Below are positions 16,834 through 26,014 of a DNA stretch of 64,000 bases, piece after piece; positions within the stretch are counted from its first letter, which is position 1; every line of letters starts with the position of its first letter. The notes under the pieces were generated by a model that saw nothing but the letters and a program-made list of their open reading frames with translations, was not told the origin of the DNA and made no database searches. This stretch comes from Photobacterium sanguinicancri. Lineage in GTDB: Bacteria; Pseudomonadota; Gammaproteobacteria; Enterobacterales; Vibrionaceae. The translations under genes were made by a program, and so were the position numbers. The stretch covers positions 620,001 to 684,000 of the forward strand of contig NZ_AP024850.1 in NCBI RefSeq assembly GCF_024346675.1. Direction: 5' to 3'.

Positions 16834-17276
16834 GGTGTCGGAAGGAACTGACGGAACGGAACAGGAAATAGCCAAGGATTTGGGCAGTCTCAGGATGAGA
16901 CCGATGTATTAGGATGATATATCGTACATGGACTGTGAAGGGAAAGCCGAAGGATTCGGTAATAGTAAGTTAGGATTACTTACTGGTCAGGATGACAAAT
17001 GGACCACTTCAGGATGAAGTTAGGGACACCTCTAGGATAGAGGCATAAAGGAACACTTCAGGACGAAGTAAAGGACACCTCCAGGACGGAGACGAGAGTC
17101 GGATCAGGATGAAACGACGGGTCAAGGTAAGGCCAAAGGACAACTTCAGGATGAAGAATTAAGGATTACGCTGACGGATTACAGCGATTCAATGGATGGA
17201 TGCAGGGAGCACCATAGTAGCGGGATTGCTGCAAGTAAGACCTCAGGGCGCGACGCAAGTCGCGCCCGCTCTTTTT
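16834..17276 (+). ncRNA. csrB2: CsrB-family small RNA, second copy
   Basis: RNA of about 440 nt, the usual CsrB size, with about 32 GGA triplets. Several sit in loops (CTCAGGATGAG, ACTTCAGGATGAAGT, CTCTAGGATAGAG, CTCCAGGACGGAG). It has one copy of the unit that is repeated five times in csrB1 (starts 17006 and 17055). It shares the segment ending ACGAGAGTCG/ACGGGTCAAGG and the 3' module with csrB1. It should act as a second CsrA sponge under the same activator. A tandem duplication of the whole gene, including its control region, explains the arrangement. Confidence 0.9.
17244..17276 (+). terminator. csrB2 terminator
   Basis: GGGCGCGAC (17246-17254) pairs with GTCGCGCCC (17259-17267) around GCAA, followed by CTCTTTTT. 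The stem differs from that of csrB1 at paired positions (AA/TT versus CG pairs), so pairing has been kept. Confidence 0.9.
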
Positions 17277-17336
17277 GGGGAAGGAGCGGGAGCGATTCGA
17301 GCCCAATACCAAGACAGACAGATATGACCTATTGGT

Positions 17337-17505
17337 ATTATACCAATCTAACTAAGCAACTGATCGTTCTTGCTGGTTAAAATCAATGATAACTGCGTTG
17401 TAGATTTTGTAGATAGAACAACTAGCTATCCGCAATCTACGCCTTGTTCTCAGTGATTTTTCCTGCGCAATCACCTGATCATTTACTTACCCAGATTGGT
17501 ATTAC
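17337..17505. repeat. MITE-like long-hairpin element
   Basis: The ends TACCAATCT (17341-17349) and AGATTGGTA (17493-17501) are inverted repeats. The similarity continues inward on both arms (TAAG..AA.TGATC, TTGC, AAAATCA, GCGT..GTAGATT), so the whole 160 bp can fold into one imperfect hairpin. There is no open frame. It resembles the short intergenic repeats common in Vibrionaceae, but no second full copy is in this window. Confidence 0.6.
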
Positions 17506-17534
17506 AAAAAAAGCAGCCTTGGCTGCTTTTTTTG
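17504..17534. terminator. bidirectional terminator downstream of the DUF3301 gene
   Basis: AAGCAGCC (17511-17518) pairs with GGCTGCTT (17521-17528) with A- and T-runs outside. It serves the minus-strand gene that ends at 17568 and blocks rightward readthrough. Confidence 0.83.
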
Positions 17535-17567
17535 TGTCTGCTATTTAGTGATTGGTCGATATTAGGG

Positions 17568-17873
17568 CTAATACTCATCCGGTAAACGGTGAGGTGGCAC
17601 ATAAAAACGCATAGGTCTAAACCCTTTCATTACTATGTACCCTTGATAATAGTCTTGCCCATCAGCCGAAAATTCAAACCAATATACGGTATGCCAGTGC
17701 CATTGTTGCTCATCACGCAGCTTATGCGATCCTCGGGCTGTACTGAGTAGCTGTAAGCCTAACTTTTCACAGCGTTGCTCTATAAATTTCTGCGCCAATT
17801 CCGTTTGGCGGCGTTGTTGCCAAAACAGAAAACAGCCAAACGATACTGTGACAATCCAAAATAAATTGGTCAA
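17568..17873 (-). CDS. DUF3301 family membrane-anchored protein
   Basis: 101 residues. One N-terminal hydrophobic helix (LFWIVTVSFGCFLFW) is followed by QQRRQTELAQKF, typical of the family, and a C-terminal beta-rich part ending GYIVMKGFRPMRFYVPP. I chose TTG at 17873 because AAGGAAG lies just upstream. A GTG at 17894 would add seven residues (MVYKEDN). It lies next to the DUF3549 gene, with which it is usually paired. Function unknown. Confidence 0.8.
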   Translation of the reverse strand: MTNLFWIVTVSFGCFLFWQQRRQTELAQKFIEQRCEKLGLQLLSTARGSHKLRDEQQWHWHTVYWFEFSADGQDYYQGYIVMKGFRPMRFYVPPHRLPDEY

Positions 17874-17930
17874 ATTATCTTCCTTGTAAACCACATTTAA
17901 CGGCTAATACCCATAGCTTGCAGCGAGTTA

Positions 17931-18977
17931 CTATTGACTACGTGCATGCTGCTGTAACTGAGTAATGGCAGTTACGAGTTCAGGGTTTGCTTGGCTATGA
18001 AGTACTTGCAACATGATGCCACGCAATAAAGGCAACATAACTAAGTCGGTAAATAGCTGATTAAACAACACTTGGTCATTAGTTTGAGCCAAGCGTAATA
18101 AAAACTCACCGGCAGTATCAGTATGCGTTAAGCCATTCCAGCAGCGCCCTGCAATTGCGACCAGCACTTCTGGGTGGCACAGCTTTGGCTGGCTCAGTAC
18201 CGCTTTTAAGGCAAGGTTGAGTTGTTGGGCGTCAATTCCTGCCATTGCACGCAATAATGCAGCAATCAGGAATAGGTCGGGCTCAGCTTGTTCGCATTCA
18301 AGGTTGAGGCGCTCTTGTAATCGTTCTGCGAGGCTTTGCGGTAATTCACAATGCTCTAAGCAACCGAGTAATGCATATAACGGTGTCATTGGTAGCTTAT
18401 TGATGCCTTTACGGAGCAGAGTGGTATTGTTTTCTTGTTTCATGCGAGCACAGACATCAGCCAAACCTTGTAAACCAACGGCTTGCCATTGCTCCCAGCC
18501 TAAGTCGCCAGTGAGGTAATGCTGAGCGTGTTCATAGTACTGGCTAGAGGAAAGCGATAAGCGTTGGCGAAGCTGAGCATGAAAGATCGCCATCTTGTCG
18601 TCGCTAGGTTTGAAGGTGTAAGGGTTTGCTGCTAGCTTTTCTTGTTCTTCTTCCGTTGGCTCACTGTTGAGTGTTGCGCCCATGGCTTCAATCACATACT
18701 TGATGAAGTCGCCTACAGCAGCTTGCTTTAGAAGACCACGTTCATCAAGCGGTAAGCGTAAGAACCAAATCCAAGGTGTATTACCCGCTTGCCAAAAAGA
18801 AATGGATAAATGAGCATGCTGTTGCAATGGCCATGGATAAGGTTGGCGGTTTTCTTCGACGGCTTTAAATTGCTCAACATCGATTTCGCAAACGCGGCGG
18901 CCAAGATCAAAAATTTTGTATTGGCAGCCGGCATTGTCTAACAGTTGGGTGAGGGTATGAAAATTATCCATGGACAT
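17931..18977 (-). CDS. DUF3549 family protein
   Basis: 348 residues, soluble. The N-terminal half has the family pattern (LLDNAGCQYKIFDLGRRV, then WIWFLRLPLDERGLL). The C-terminal half is all-helical and HEAT-like. The ATG at 18977 has GGAG nine bases upstream. Function is not known. The gene lies in a fixed order with DUF3301 below and yqcC-truC divergently above. Confidence 0.82.
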   Translation of the reverse strand: MSMDNFHTLTQLLDNAGCQYKIFDLGRRVCEIDVEQFKAVEENRQPYPWPLQQHAHLSISFWQAGNTPWIWFLRLPLDERGLLKQAAVGDFIKYVIEAMGATLNSEPTEEEQEKLAANPYTFKPSDDKMAIFHAQLRQRLSLSSSQYYEHAQHYLTGDLGWEQWQAVGLQGLADVCARMKQENNTTLLRKGINKLPMTPLYALLGCLEHCELPQSLAERLQERLNLECEQAEPDLFLIAALLRAMAGIDAQQLNLALKAVLSQPKLCHPEVLVAIAGRCWNGLTHTDTAGEFLLRLAQTNDQVLFNQLFTDLVMLPLLRGIMLQVLHSQANPELVTAITQLQQHARSQ

Positions 18978-19072
18978 CTTTGATTACTCCTAAATGGTTC
19001 TTTGATTATATGGACTCTGCGTGCGAGATGGTATCCTTGCGCGCCTGAATTCATCGCACTGGGATAAATGAC

Positions 19073-19393
19073 GTGGATAAATACCTTCATTGCCAACAAT
19101 TACTGGGAAAGTTGCAGCAAACTATGCAACAACATCAACAATGGGATGCGTGTTCACCGAGTGCGCAGGCATTGGCAAGTATTGAGCCGTTTGCGATAGA
19201 TACCTTGTCGTGCTCCCAGTGGTTACAGTGGATTTTCATCCCTAAAATGACCCTATTGGTGAGTCAGCATTTACCGCTGCCTAGTCAGTTTGAGATTGCC
19301 CCCTATGTGGAAGAGGCGATGAAAAACGAACAAGGTTACGAGGCTATTCTTGCTGTGTGCCATGAATTCGATCATTTACTAAAAGCGAAGTGA
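19073..19393 (+). CDS. yqcC: YqcC family protein
   Basis: 106 residues, helical. The family core LQWIFIPKMTLLV and LPLPSQFEIAPYVEEAM matches E. coli YqcC. The start is GTG at 19073. The ATG five bases upstream is in another frame. It is 4 bp before truC and forms the yqcC-truC-yqcA set of E. coli. Function unknown. Confidence 0.88.
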   Translation: MDKYLHCQQLLGKLQQTMQQHQQWDACSPSAQALASIEPFAIDTLSCSQWLQWIFIPKMTLLVSQHLPLPSQFEIAPYVEEAMKNEQGYEAILAVCHEFDHLLKAK

Positions 19394-19397
19394 GCTA

Positions 19398-20141
19398 ATG
19401 GAACTCGAAATTTTATTCCAAGATGAATATTTAGTGGCGGTGAATAAGCCCGCAGGTATGTTAGTGCACCGATCTTGGCTCGATAGTCATGAAACGCAGT
19501 TTGTAATGCAAACATTGCGTGATCAAATTGGTCAGCATGTATTCCCGTTACACCGTCTTGATCGCCCAACATCGGGTGTGTTGATCTTCGGATTATCGAG
19601 TGAAATTGCGGCACAAATGATGCCATTATTTGCAGGACGAGATATTCATAAAACGTACCATGCCGTGGTGCGCGGTTGGGTAAAAGAGGCGGCAGTATTA
19701 GATTATCCACTGAAAAAAGAGTTGGATAAAATCGCCGATAAACACGCCAAAGAAGAACAAGAAGCGCAAGAGGCGGTAACTGCATATTGCCCACTCGCAA
19801 CCGTTGAAACAAACATTGCAGTGGGTCGCTATAATACCAGCCGCTATTGTTTGGTTGAAATGAAGCCGGAAACTGGCCGTAAACATCAGCTTCGTCGCCA
19901 TATGCACCATTTAAGTCACCATATTATTGGTGATGTGAACCACGGTGATGGTCGTCATAATCGTATGTTCCGTGAAAATTATGATTGCCACCGCCTGATG
20001 CTACACGCATCTCGCTTGCAGTTTGCACATCCGATTACAGGCGAAGCGTTAGACATCCGCGCCAATGTTGATGAGCCATGGCTACGAGTGATGACGGCGT
20101 TTGACTGGCCTATTTCTTTAATGTGTGTTGCTGAAAGCTAA
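19398..20141 (+). CDS. truC: tRNA pseudouridine(65) synthase TruC
   Basis: RluA-family pseudouridine synthase acting on U65 of certain tRNAs. 247 residues. The catalytic aspartate is in HRLDRPTSGVLIFG near residue 55. YHAVVRGW and ETGRKHQLRRHMHHL are the further family motifs. No S4 domain is present, as expected for TruC. The ribosome site overlaps the end of yqcC. Confidence 0.94.
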   Translation: MELEILFQDEYLVAVNKPAGMLVHRSWLDSHETQFVMQTLRDQIGQHVFPLHRLDRPTSGVLIFGLSSEIAAQMMPLFAGRDIHKTYHAVVRGWVKEAAVLDYPLKKELDKIADKHAKEEQEAQEAVTAYCPLATVETNIAVGRYNTSRYCLVEMKPETGRKHQLRRHMHHLSHHIIGDVNHGDGRHNRMFRENYDCHRLMLHASRLQFAHPITGEALDIRANVDEPWLRVMTAFDWPISLMCVAES

Positions 20142-20239
20142 CGATTAACCGCTTAAATTGTTTGCAACTTTTATCAATGCCGACCACTCTAATACTAAAG
20201 GAATGTAATTGTCAGCCTGAGAGGCTAAGCGAGGAAGCG

Positions 20240-20695
20240 ATGGCAAAAATTGGCGTGTTCGTCGGCTCGGTATTTGGTGGCGCGGAAGATGTCGCAGAAG
20301 AAGTTGCAGCAAAATTAAATGAAAGCGGCCATTTAACCCAAGTGTATCTTGACCCTGAATTGAGCGATTTAGTCGCCTATCAGCAAGATATAGTGTTGGT
20401 GATTTCATCAACCACAGGGCAGGGTGAGATCCCCGATAACTTGATGCCATTGTTTATGGCGTTAAGCGATCAATTCCCGTTAATGCCTGCGATGCATTAT
20501 GGTGTGGTTGCCTTAGGTGATTCTAGCTATGGCGAAGATCGCTACTGTGGTGGTGGCCGTCAGTTTGATGAGTTGCTACAGCAGTTGCAGGCTAAACCAC
20601 TCGCACCGCGGTTAGACGTTGATGCTTGTGTTAACTTCGATGCACTAGAAGTGGTGATCCCTTGGCTTGGTGGGCTATTGAAGAAAGTCGCCTAA
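20240..20695 (+). CDS. yqcA: flavodoxin YqcA
   Basis: FMN-binding flavodoxin-like protein of 151 residues. The phosphate loop is VGSVFGGAEDVAEEV. ISSTTGQGEIPDN and ALGDSSYGEDRYCGGG form the isoalloxazine-side loops. In-frame codons upstream to 20162 are not conserved, and GAGGAAGCG precedes the ATG at 20240. It follows truC by 98 bp. The redox partner is unknown. Confidence 0.9.
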   Translation: MAKIGVFVGSVFGGAEDVAEEVAAKLNESGHLTQVYLDPELSDLVAYQQDIVLVISSTTGQGEIPDNLMPLFMALSDQFPLMPAMHYGVVALGDSSYGEDRYCGGGRQFDELLQQLQAKPLAPRLDVDACVNFDALEVVIPWLGGLLKKVA

Positions 20696-20769
20696 ATTGT
20701 TTCTTATCACGATAACAATGACGAACATAAACACAATGACCATTAAGATGCTGTTGTGAGCGTGGCATA

Positions 20770-20808
20770 TAAAAGCACATGGCCAATATAAAGGCGATGT
20801 GCTTTTTT
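20770..20808. terminator. terminator between yqcA and the DUF3461 gene
   Basis: AAAAGCACAT (20771-20780) pairs with ATGTGCTTTT (20797-20806), with extra T after it. It can serve both convergent genes. Confidence 0.75.
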
Positions 20809-20832
20809 GTTGGAGAGGGTGGCGGCTAGCGA

Positions 20833-21213
20833 CTATTTTAGCTTTTCGAGATCGGCTTCGATCTCTGCAATTTTATGGCTAACCACTTGTTCTAAGTGGC
20901 GAAGATCACCTAATATTTTTTTCTTAACATCCACTTCTACATGTTTGCGTTTCGTGATTTTATCAAGCTCATCAATGATATGAGTTAGGTTTCGATTGAT
21001 CTCTGTAACTTCTTTGTATTCTCGGCTACCACTGTTTACAACAACAGATTTGCGTTGGCGTGGAAATTTGAATTTCACACTTTTTGCGAACAGCTCGCCT
21101 TTTCGTTTTTTAAAGTAAATTTTAAGAATATCGTTCGCGGCTTCTTGGCGAAGGCTATAGCGTTCGATAGTTTCTGGAAGTTCGATGCCAATGCCGGTGA
21201 GGTTTGGGTACAT
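20833..21213 (-). CDS. DUF3461 family protein
   Basis: 126 residues, basic. It begins [20 protein letters not shown], the family start. A central KFPRQRK stretch and a C-terminal coiled-coil helix pair follow. It lies between yqcA and glnD on the minus strand, and adjacency to glnD is common in this lineage. Function unknown. Confidence 0.85.
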   Translation of the reverse strand: MYPNLTGIGIELPETIERYSLRQEAANDILKIYFKKRKGELFAKSVKFKFPRQRKSVVVNSGSREYKEVTEINRNLTHIIDELDKITKRKHVEVDVKKKILGDLRHLEQVVSHKIAEIEADLEKLK

Positions 21214-21404
21214 AAAGGCCTCATGTATGGGGTACGGTGGGAGAGAAATGTTGCAATACCAATCTATTCATCATCTAAGTAAATTGGCGATTCTTGTTTG
21301 AATAATGTAGCAAGATTGTAAGTTGGACGCTTGCTAAGAGGGCGGGATATGTGGACAAGATCGCCCTTACTCATTTTAAAATCAGTAAGGGCTGATAGGG
21401 AGGA

Positions 21405-24026
21405 TTAGTCGTGATGGTCGAGTTTAGCGATCAACTCAGCTTTGAGTACCAGTTGCTCGTCATCCGTTAATTGGCTGCCATGTTCATTAACCACGATGAA
21501 AAAGTCTTCTGCGCGTTCACCTATGGTGGTGATTTTTGCGGCTTGTAAGCTGATACGCAGCTTAGCAAAGACGGCACCAATTTTAGCTAATAGCCCTGGC
21601 ATATCGAGCGCGACTAATTCCATCATGGTTTTCTTACCTGTTTTGGTCGGTAAGAAATCGACTTTGGTTTTGACGTTAAAGTGCAGTAATTTACGTGGCG
21701 CGCGTTTCTTTTTACGATCTGACTTCATGTGTGTTAACGCATTCACCAGTGCGCGACGTACTGTATTATGGCGATTTTCATTCAGGGTTTTCCCTGTGGG
21801 ATCGAGAACCATAAAGGTATCTAATGCATAGCCATCTTTACTGGTCATGATTTGGGCGTCGTGCACGCTCAAATTCTTCTTGTCGAGCTCTGAGACCACA
21901 ATCGAAAAGAGCTTAGGCTTGTCTTTACAATAAACAAAGACCTCAGTGCCGCCTCTCGTTGATTTCTTACTGAGTAAAATCAATGGTTTTTCATGGTCAT
22001 GCTGCAACATAGCTTCGGCATGCCATGCCAATTGTTTATGGGTATGTCGTAAGAAGTAATCCGCTTTAAAGCGTTGCCATAAGACTTCTATTTCACGTGG
22101 TGCAAAGTTTTGGCTGCGCAGTAACGCAGACGCTAAATGTTGATTGTGGCGGATACGTTCTCGTATATCGGGCGGATTTTCTAATCCGCGACGCAGTGCC
22201 TTTTGAGTTGAGTAATACAGCTCTGCCAGTAGTGTGCGCTTCCAGCTATTCCACAGATCTTGGTTCGTGGCACAAATGTCGGCAACGGTGAGGCAAATAA
22301 GGTAATCCAGTCGTTCTTCATCACGGACTATTTTGGCGAATGTAGTAACGACTTCTGGGTCGTAAATATCACGGCGCTGCGCGGTCACTGACATCAGTAG
22401 GTGGTGTTTGACTAACCAAGAGACAATGTTGGCTTCTGGGCGAGATAAACCATGCAAGATACAGAAATCATAAGCTTCGATAGCCCCCAACTCTGAGTGG
22501 TCCCCACCGCGTCCTTTGGCGATATCATGGAAAATCGCCGCGATAAGCAGTAACTCTTTTTTGATGATCCTTGGGTACACTTCGCAGCAAATTGGGTGGC
22601 GTTCACGGTTTTCTGGATCGTTAAATTTATTAATATTTTTGAGTACGCGGACACTATGTTCATCGACGGTATAGACATGAAAGAGATCAAACTGCATTTG
22701 ACCTACAATTTGGCTCCACTGCGGTAAATATGACGACAAAATACCGTGGCGATGCATCAACCTAAAGGCTTTTTGCAGGGCGTTGGGTTGACGGATCAAC
22801 TCCATGAACTTCTCACGAGCTGCTGGAATATCAACGAGGAAAAGGTTAAGACGACGGCGAGCTGTACGCAGTTGCCGTAAAGTGGGTGCGGCGATACCTT
22901 CTATGCTGGAGTTTTCCGCAACGTGTTGGCACATGTCTAAAATGGTTTCAGGGCGCGCCTGAAATAGGGCCGGTTTAGTGGCTTCGATTAAATGCCCGCG
23001 AATGTGAAAATCATCACTTAATACAATGACTTCACGTTCTTCGCGATTATTCAAAATAGCCTGATCAAATAACTGCAATAGCATTTTATTGAGTTCTAAC
23101 ACCCGTCTCAGGGTACGGTAGAACTCTTTCATCATCATTTCAACGCCACGGTTCCCTTCAGCGATGAAACCTAGGTTTTCAGCAACAGAAGCTTGGTGGC
23201 CAAAGGTGAGTCGATTGTCGTAGCGACGTAGCTCGATGTGCAGTGCAAATCTAATTTGCCATAAAGCGGTTTGGCATTCGGCGAGCTCTCGGTATTCAGC
23301 ATCGGTAAGAAAGCCAAATCGACTCATTTCCAATAGGCTGGTGGCACCAAAGTGGCGCCGAGCGATCCAACTTAAGGTGTGAATATCGCGTAGGCCACCG
23401 GGGCTAGATTTAATATCTGGTTCTAAGTTGTAAGTGGTATCGTGATAACGGGCATGACGCTTTTTTTGTTCATCAAGTTTTGCTTGAAAGAAGACCTCAC
23501 TGGGCCAGAAGTCTGTCGCGTGTATACGTTCTTCGAGTTGTAGGAATGTTTCTTCACAGCCGCAGATCTGACGCGCTTCTTGCAAATTAGTTGCCACGGT
23601 TAAGTCATCAGAACCAATCTCGATACATTGTTCGACAGTACGTACGCTGTGGCCGACGTCGAGTCGTAAATCCCAAAGTAGGGTTAAGTATTGGCTGACT
23701 TTTTCGCCGATTGCTTCATCAAGTGCAGTCTGACTCAGTATGAGGATATCGACATCTGAAAGTGGGTGTAATTCACCTCGACCATAACCACCGACTGCAA
23801 TGAGTGCGAGACCGGGTAACTCATGGAATTGAAAGTTGCGCCATAATCGATGGAGCAAGCTATCAATAAAATGAGAACGAGCATGCACCAGTTCTGTAAC
23901 TGGACTTCGTGCGAGAAATTGGTCTTTTTGCAACTCTGCAAACTGCTCTAGCTCATCGCGTAGATGCTGTGGGTTACAGTCATGATTATAGTGAGTTGAA
24001 GAATCAGTCATTGCTGTCCATGCCAT
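21405..24026 (-). CDS. glnD: bifunctional uridylyltransferase/uridylyl-removing enzyme GlnD
   Basis: Senses glutamine and adds UMP to, or removes it from, the PII proteins. 873 residues (E. coli 890). The nucleotidyltransferase motif is GGYGRGELHPLSDVDILIL near residue 78. The HD hydrolase motif AIFHDIAKGRGGDHSELGA lies near residue 495. Two ACT domains cover about 690-870 (TEVFVYCKDKPKLFSIV and LVALDMPGLLAKIG). The start MAWTAMTDSS has weak ribosome sites, and the second ATG (24011) is an alternative. Confidence 0.95.
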   Translation of the reverse strand: MAWTAMTDSSTHYNHDCNPQHLRDELEQFAELQKDQFLARSPVTELVHARSHFIDSLLHRLWRNFQFHELPGLALIAVGGYGRGELHPLSDVDILILSQTALDEAIGEKVSQYLTLLWDLRLDVGHSVRTVEQCIEIGSDDLTVATNLQEARQICGCEETFLQLEERIHATDFWPSEVFFQAKLDEQKKRHARYHDTTYNLEPDIKSSPGGLRDIHTLSWIARRHFGATSLLEMSRFGFLTDAEYRELAECQTALWQIRFALHIELRRYDNRLTFGHQASVAENLGFIAEGNRGVEMMMKEFYRTLRRVLELNKMLLQLFDQAILNNREEREVIVLSDDFHIRGHLIEATKPALFQARPETILDMCQHVAENSSIEGIAAPTLRQLRTARRRLNLFLVDIPAAREKFMELIRQPNALQKAFRLMHRHGILSSYLPQWSQIVGQMQFDLFHVYTVDEHSVRVLKNINKFNDPENRERHPICCEVYPRIIKKELLLIAAIFHDIAKGRGGDHSELGAIEAYDFCILHGLSRPEANIVSWLVKHHLLMSVTAQRRDIYDPEVVTTFAKIVRDEERLDYLICLTVADICATNQDLWNSWKRTLLAELYYSTQKALRRGLENPPDIRERIRHNQHLASALLRSQNFAPREIEVLWQRFKADYFLRHTHKQLAWHAEAMLQHDHEKPLILLSKKSTRGGTEVFVYCKDKPKLFSIVVSELDKKNLSVHDAQIMTSKDGYALDTFMVLDPTGKTLNENRHNTVRRALVNALTHMKSDRKKKRAPRKLLHFNVKTKVDFLPTKTGKKTMMELVALDMPGLLAKIGAVFAKLRISLQAAKITTIGERAEDFFIVVNEHGSQLTDDEQLVLKAELIAKLDHHD

Positions 24027-24049
24027 ATGATGAAGGTCGGGATGTGCTT

Positions 24050-24083
24050 ATAAAAAAGCCGACGTTATCGTCGGCTTTTTTTA
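24050..24083 (-). terminator. terminator after map
   Basis: AAAAAAGCCGACG pairs with CGTCGGCTTTTTT around TTAT. It sits between the map stop and the glnD start, both on the minus strand, so glnD probably has its own promoter or depends on readthrough. Confidence 0.83.
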
Positions 24084-24914
24084 TTATGCGTTGTTTACAA
24101 AGCGAGGTAATGATTCCTCTTTGCGAAGGGTTAACACTTCGCAACCGGTTTCCGTTACCAGCAATGTGTGTTCCCACTGCGCCGAGTTTTTACCGTCGAC
24201 GGTGTAAACTGTCCAGCCATCTTCGTCATCGACTAAACAACCAAATTTACCCGCATTGATCATCGGTTCAATCGTGAAACACATGCCCGCTTTAAGTACT
24301 GTGCGGTCATTGTTTTTGTAGTGAACCACTTGCGGCTCTTCGTGGAATTCGTTGCCAATGCCATGGCCACAGAAATCTTTCACGATAGAGAAACGGCTGT
24401 TACCGTTTTTGATGAACTTTTGAATAGCTGTACCAATTTCGCCTAGTTTCGCACCAGGTTTTACTTTCTTAATAGCAAGGTACAGGCTTTCTTGTGCCAC
24501 GCGGCAAAGACGTTTGTTTTCAAGTGATGCTTCACCCACTTCAAACATCTTAGAGGTGTCACCATGGTAACCGTCTTTGATAACCGTGATATCAATGTTC
24601 ACAATATCGCCATCTTTAAGGATCGCTGGTTTACCAAATTTTTGGCCTTCGTTACCATCTTTCTCAGCCGGAATACCGTGACACACGATGTGGTTGATTG
24701 ACGTACAGATAGATTTCGGGAAGCCGTGGTAGTTAAGCGGAGCTGGGATACAACCTTGCTCTTTGGTGATGTACTCGTGACAGATGCGGTCAAGCTCTTC
24801 TGTCGTCACGCCCGGTTTTACGTGAGGTTCAATCATTTCTAATACGTCAGCAGCTAATTGACCTGCTACGCGCATTTTTTCGATTTCTTCCTGCGTTTTG
24901 ATCTTGATAGTCAT
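24084..24914 (-). CDS. map: type I methionine aminopeptidase
   Basis: Removes the initiator methionine from nascent proteins. 276 residues, without an N-terminal extension. Metal ligands appear in order: Asp in GDIVNIDITV, Asp in DGYHGDTSKMF, His in GHGIGNEFHEEP, Glu in FTIEPMIN and Glu near the end in WEHTLLVTETG. It is divergent from rpsB, the standard map/rpsB arrangement in Gammaproteobacteria. Confidence 0.96.
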   Translation of the reverse strand: MTIKIKTQEEIEKMRVAGQLAADVLEMIEPHVKPGVTTEELDRICHEYITKEQGCIPAPLNYHGFPKSICTSINHIVCHGIPAEKDGNEGQKFGKPAILKDGDIVNIDITVIKDGYHGDTSKMFEVGEASLENKRLCRVAQESLYLAIKKVKPGAKLGEIGTAIQKFIKNGNSRFSIVKDFCGHGIGNEFHEEPQVVHYKNNDRTVLKAGMCFTIEPMINAGKFGCLVDDEDGWTVYTVDGKNSAQWEHTLLVTETGCEVLTLRKEESLPRFVNNA

Positions 24915-24989
24915 TCAATCTTCTCTACGAATTACGGTTTACCTCTCATGTTATCAGCGAGGGGGCAATATGAAAACCAAGTTTCGCTC

Positions 24990-25232
24990 TTGAGCTAGAT
25001 TTGGCTGGATTATTGGTGGCTTTATATGGTATAAAGCGCGCCGTAAATGTACTAATTCGGGTTGAAGCTTCGCACTTCACTGGGTTAGTTGCGTTTGCAC
25101 TAAACTTTATTAATCACTCACACATATCGACACATGCTCCGGGGTGCCCGCTGTTATTTCGCTTAGGCAAATGCAGAAAGAGGGTCGGTAGGATGGGATA
25201 TGTGGACGCCTAACCCCATAGAGGAATATTCA
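24990..25232 (+). promoter_or_regulatory. rpsB promoter and untranslated leader
   Basis: The map-rpsB gap of 318 bp holds no gene. TATAAA at 25030-25035, followed by the GC-rich stretch GCGCGCC, looks like a growth-rate-controlled ribosomal promoter with a discriminator. TGGATT at 25006 could be its -35 at 18 bp. About 190 bases of leader follow. In E. coli S2 represses rpsB-tsf through the leader, so this region is the expected target, but I could not model its fold with confidence. Confidence 0.5.
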
Positions 25233-25955
25233 ATGGCAACTGTATCAATGCGCGACATGCTTCAAGCTGGTGTTCACTTCGGTCACCAAACTCGTTACTG
25301 GAACCCAAAAATGAAGCCTTTCATTTTCGGTGCTCGTAACAAAGTACACATCATCAACCTAGAAAAAACTGTACCAATGTTTAACGACGCTCTAGCTGAA
25401 ATCAACAAGATTGCAGCTCGTAAAGGTAAAGTTCTTTTTGTTGGTACTAAGCGCGCAGCCAGCGAATCAATTAAAGAAGCAGCTGTAAGCTGTGACCAGT
25501 TCTACGTAAACAACCGCTGGTTAGGCGGTATGTTGACTAACTGGAAAACTGTTCGTCAGTCAATCAAACGTCTAAAAGATCTAGAAGTTCAGTCAGCAGA
25601 CGGTACTTTCGACAAGCTAACCAAGAAAGAAGCGCTTATGCGTACTCGTGAAATGGAAAAGCTTGAAAAATCTCTTGGCGGTATCAAAAACATGGCTGGC
25701 CTACCAGACGCTATGTTTGTAATCGATGCTGATCACGAACACATCGCAATTAAAGAAGCTAACAACCTGGGTATCCCAGTATTTGCTGTTGTAGATACTA
25801 ACTCTAACCCAGACGGCGTAGACTTCGTTATCCCTGGTAACGATGACGCAATCCGCTCTATCCAGCTTTACACTGGTGCGGTAGCGACAACTGTTACAGA
25901 AGCACGTAACCAAGATATCGTAGCGCAAGCTGAAGAAGGCTACGTAGCTGAGTAA
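25233..25955 (+). CDS. rpsB: 30S ribosomal protein S2
   Basis: 240 residues (E. coli 241). It starts [20 protein letters not shown]. Signature regions are [26 protein letters not shown] and [25 protein letters not shown] (split here only by description). GAGGA at 25221 fits the ATG at 25233. An in-frame ATG at 25200 is upstream of this site and not conserved. The first gene of the plus-strand core block. Confidence 0.98.
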   Translation: MATVSMRDMLQAGVHFGHQTRYWNPKMKPFIFGARNKVHIINLEKTVPMFNDALAEINKIAARKGKVLFVGTKRAASESIKEAAVSCDQFYVNNRWLGGMLTNWKTVRQSIKRLKDLEVQSADGTFDKLTKKEALMRTREMEKLEKSLGGIKNMAGLPDAMFVIDADHEHIAIKEANNLGIPVFAVVDTNSNPDGVDFVIPGNDDAIRSIQLYTGAVATTVTEARNQDIVAQAEEGYVAE

Positions 25956-26014
25956 TAGCCAAGCTCCTTTATTTGAGCTTCTTAAGTTACCTTGCGTAAA
26001 CTAAGAATGGTTAG

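Noticed and set aside
15568..16912. Several plus-strand open frames of 60-119 residues in the csrB region
   Set aside because: They read through the GacA boxes, promoters and RNA bodies, have no ribosome sites and show no protein family. Similar peptides (CEISYK) arise only because the boxes are identical.
21250..21290. Second copy of the MITE-like element (AATACCAATCT near 21255)
   Set aside because: Only about 11 bases match one end, and no opposite end or arm follows.
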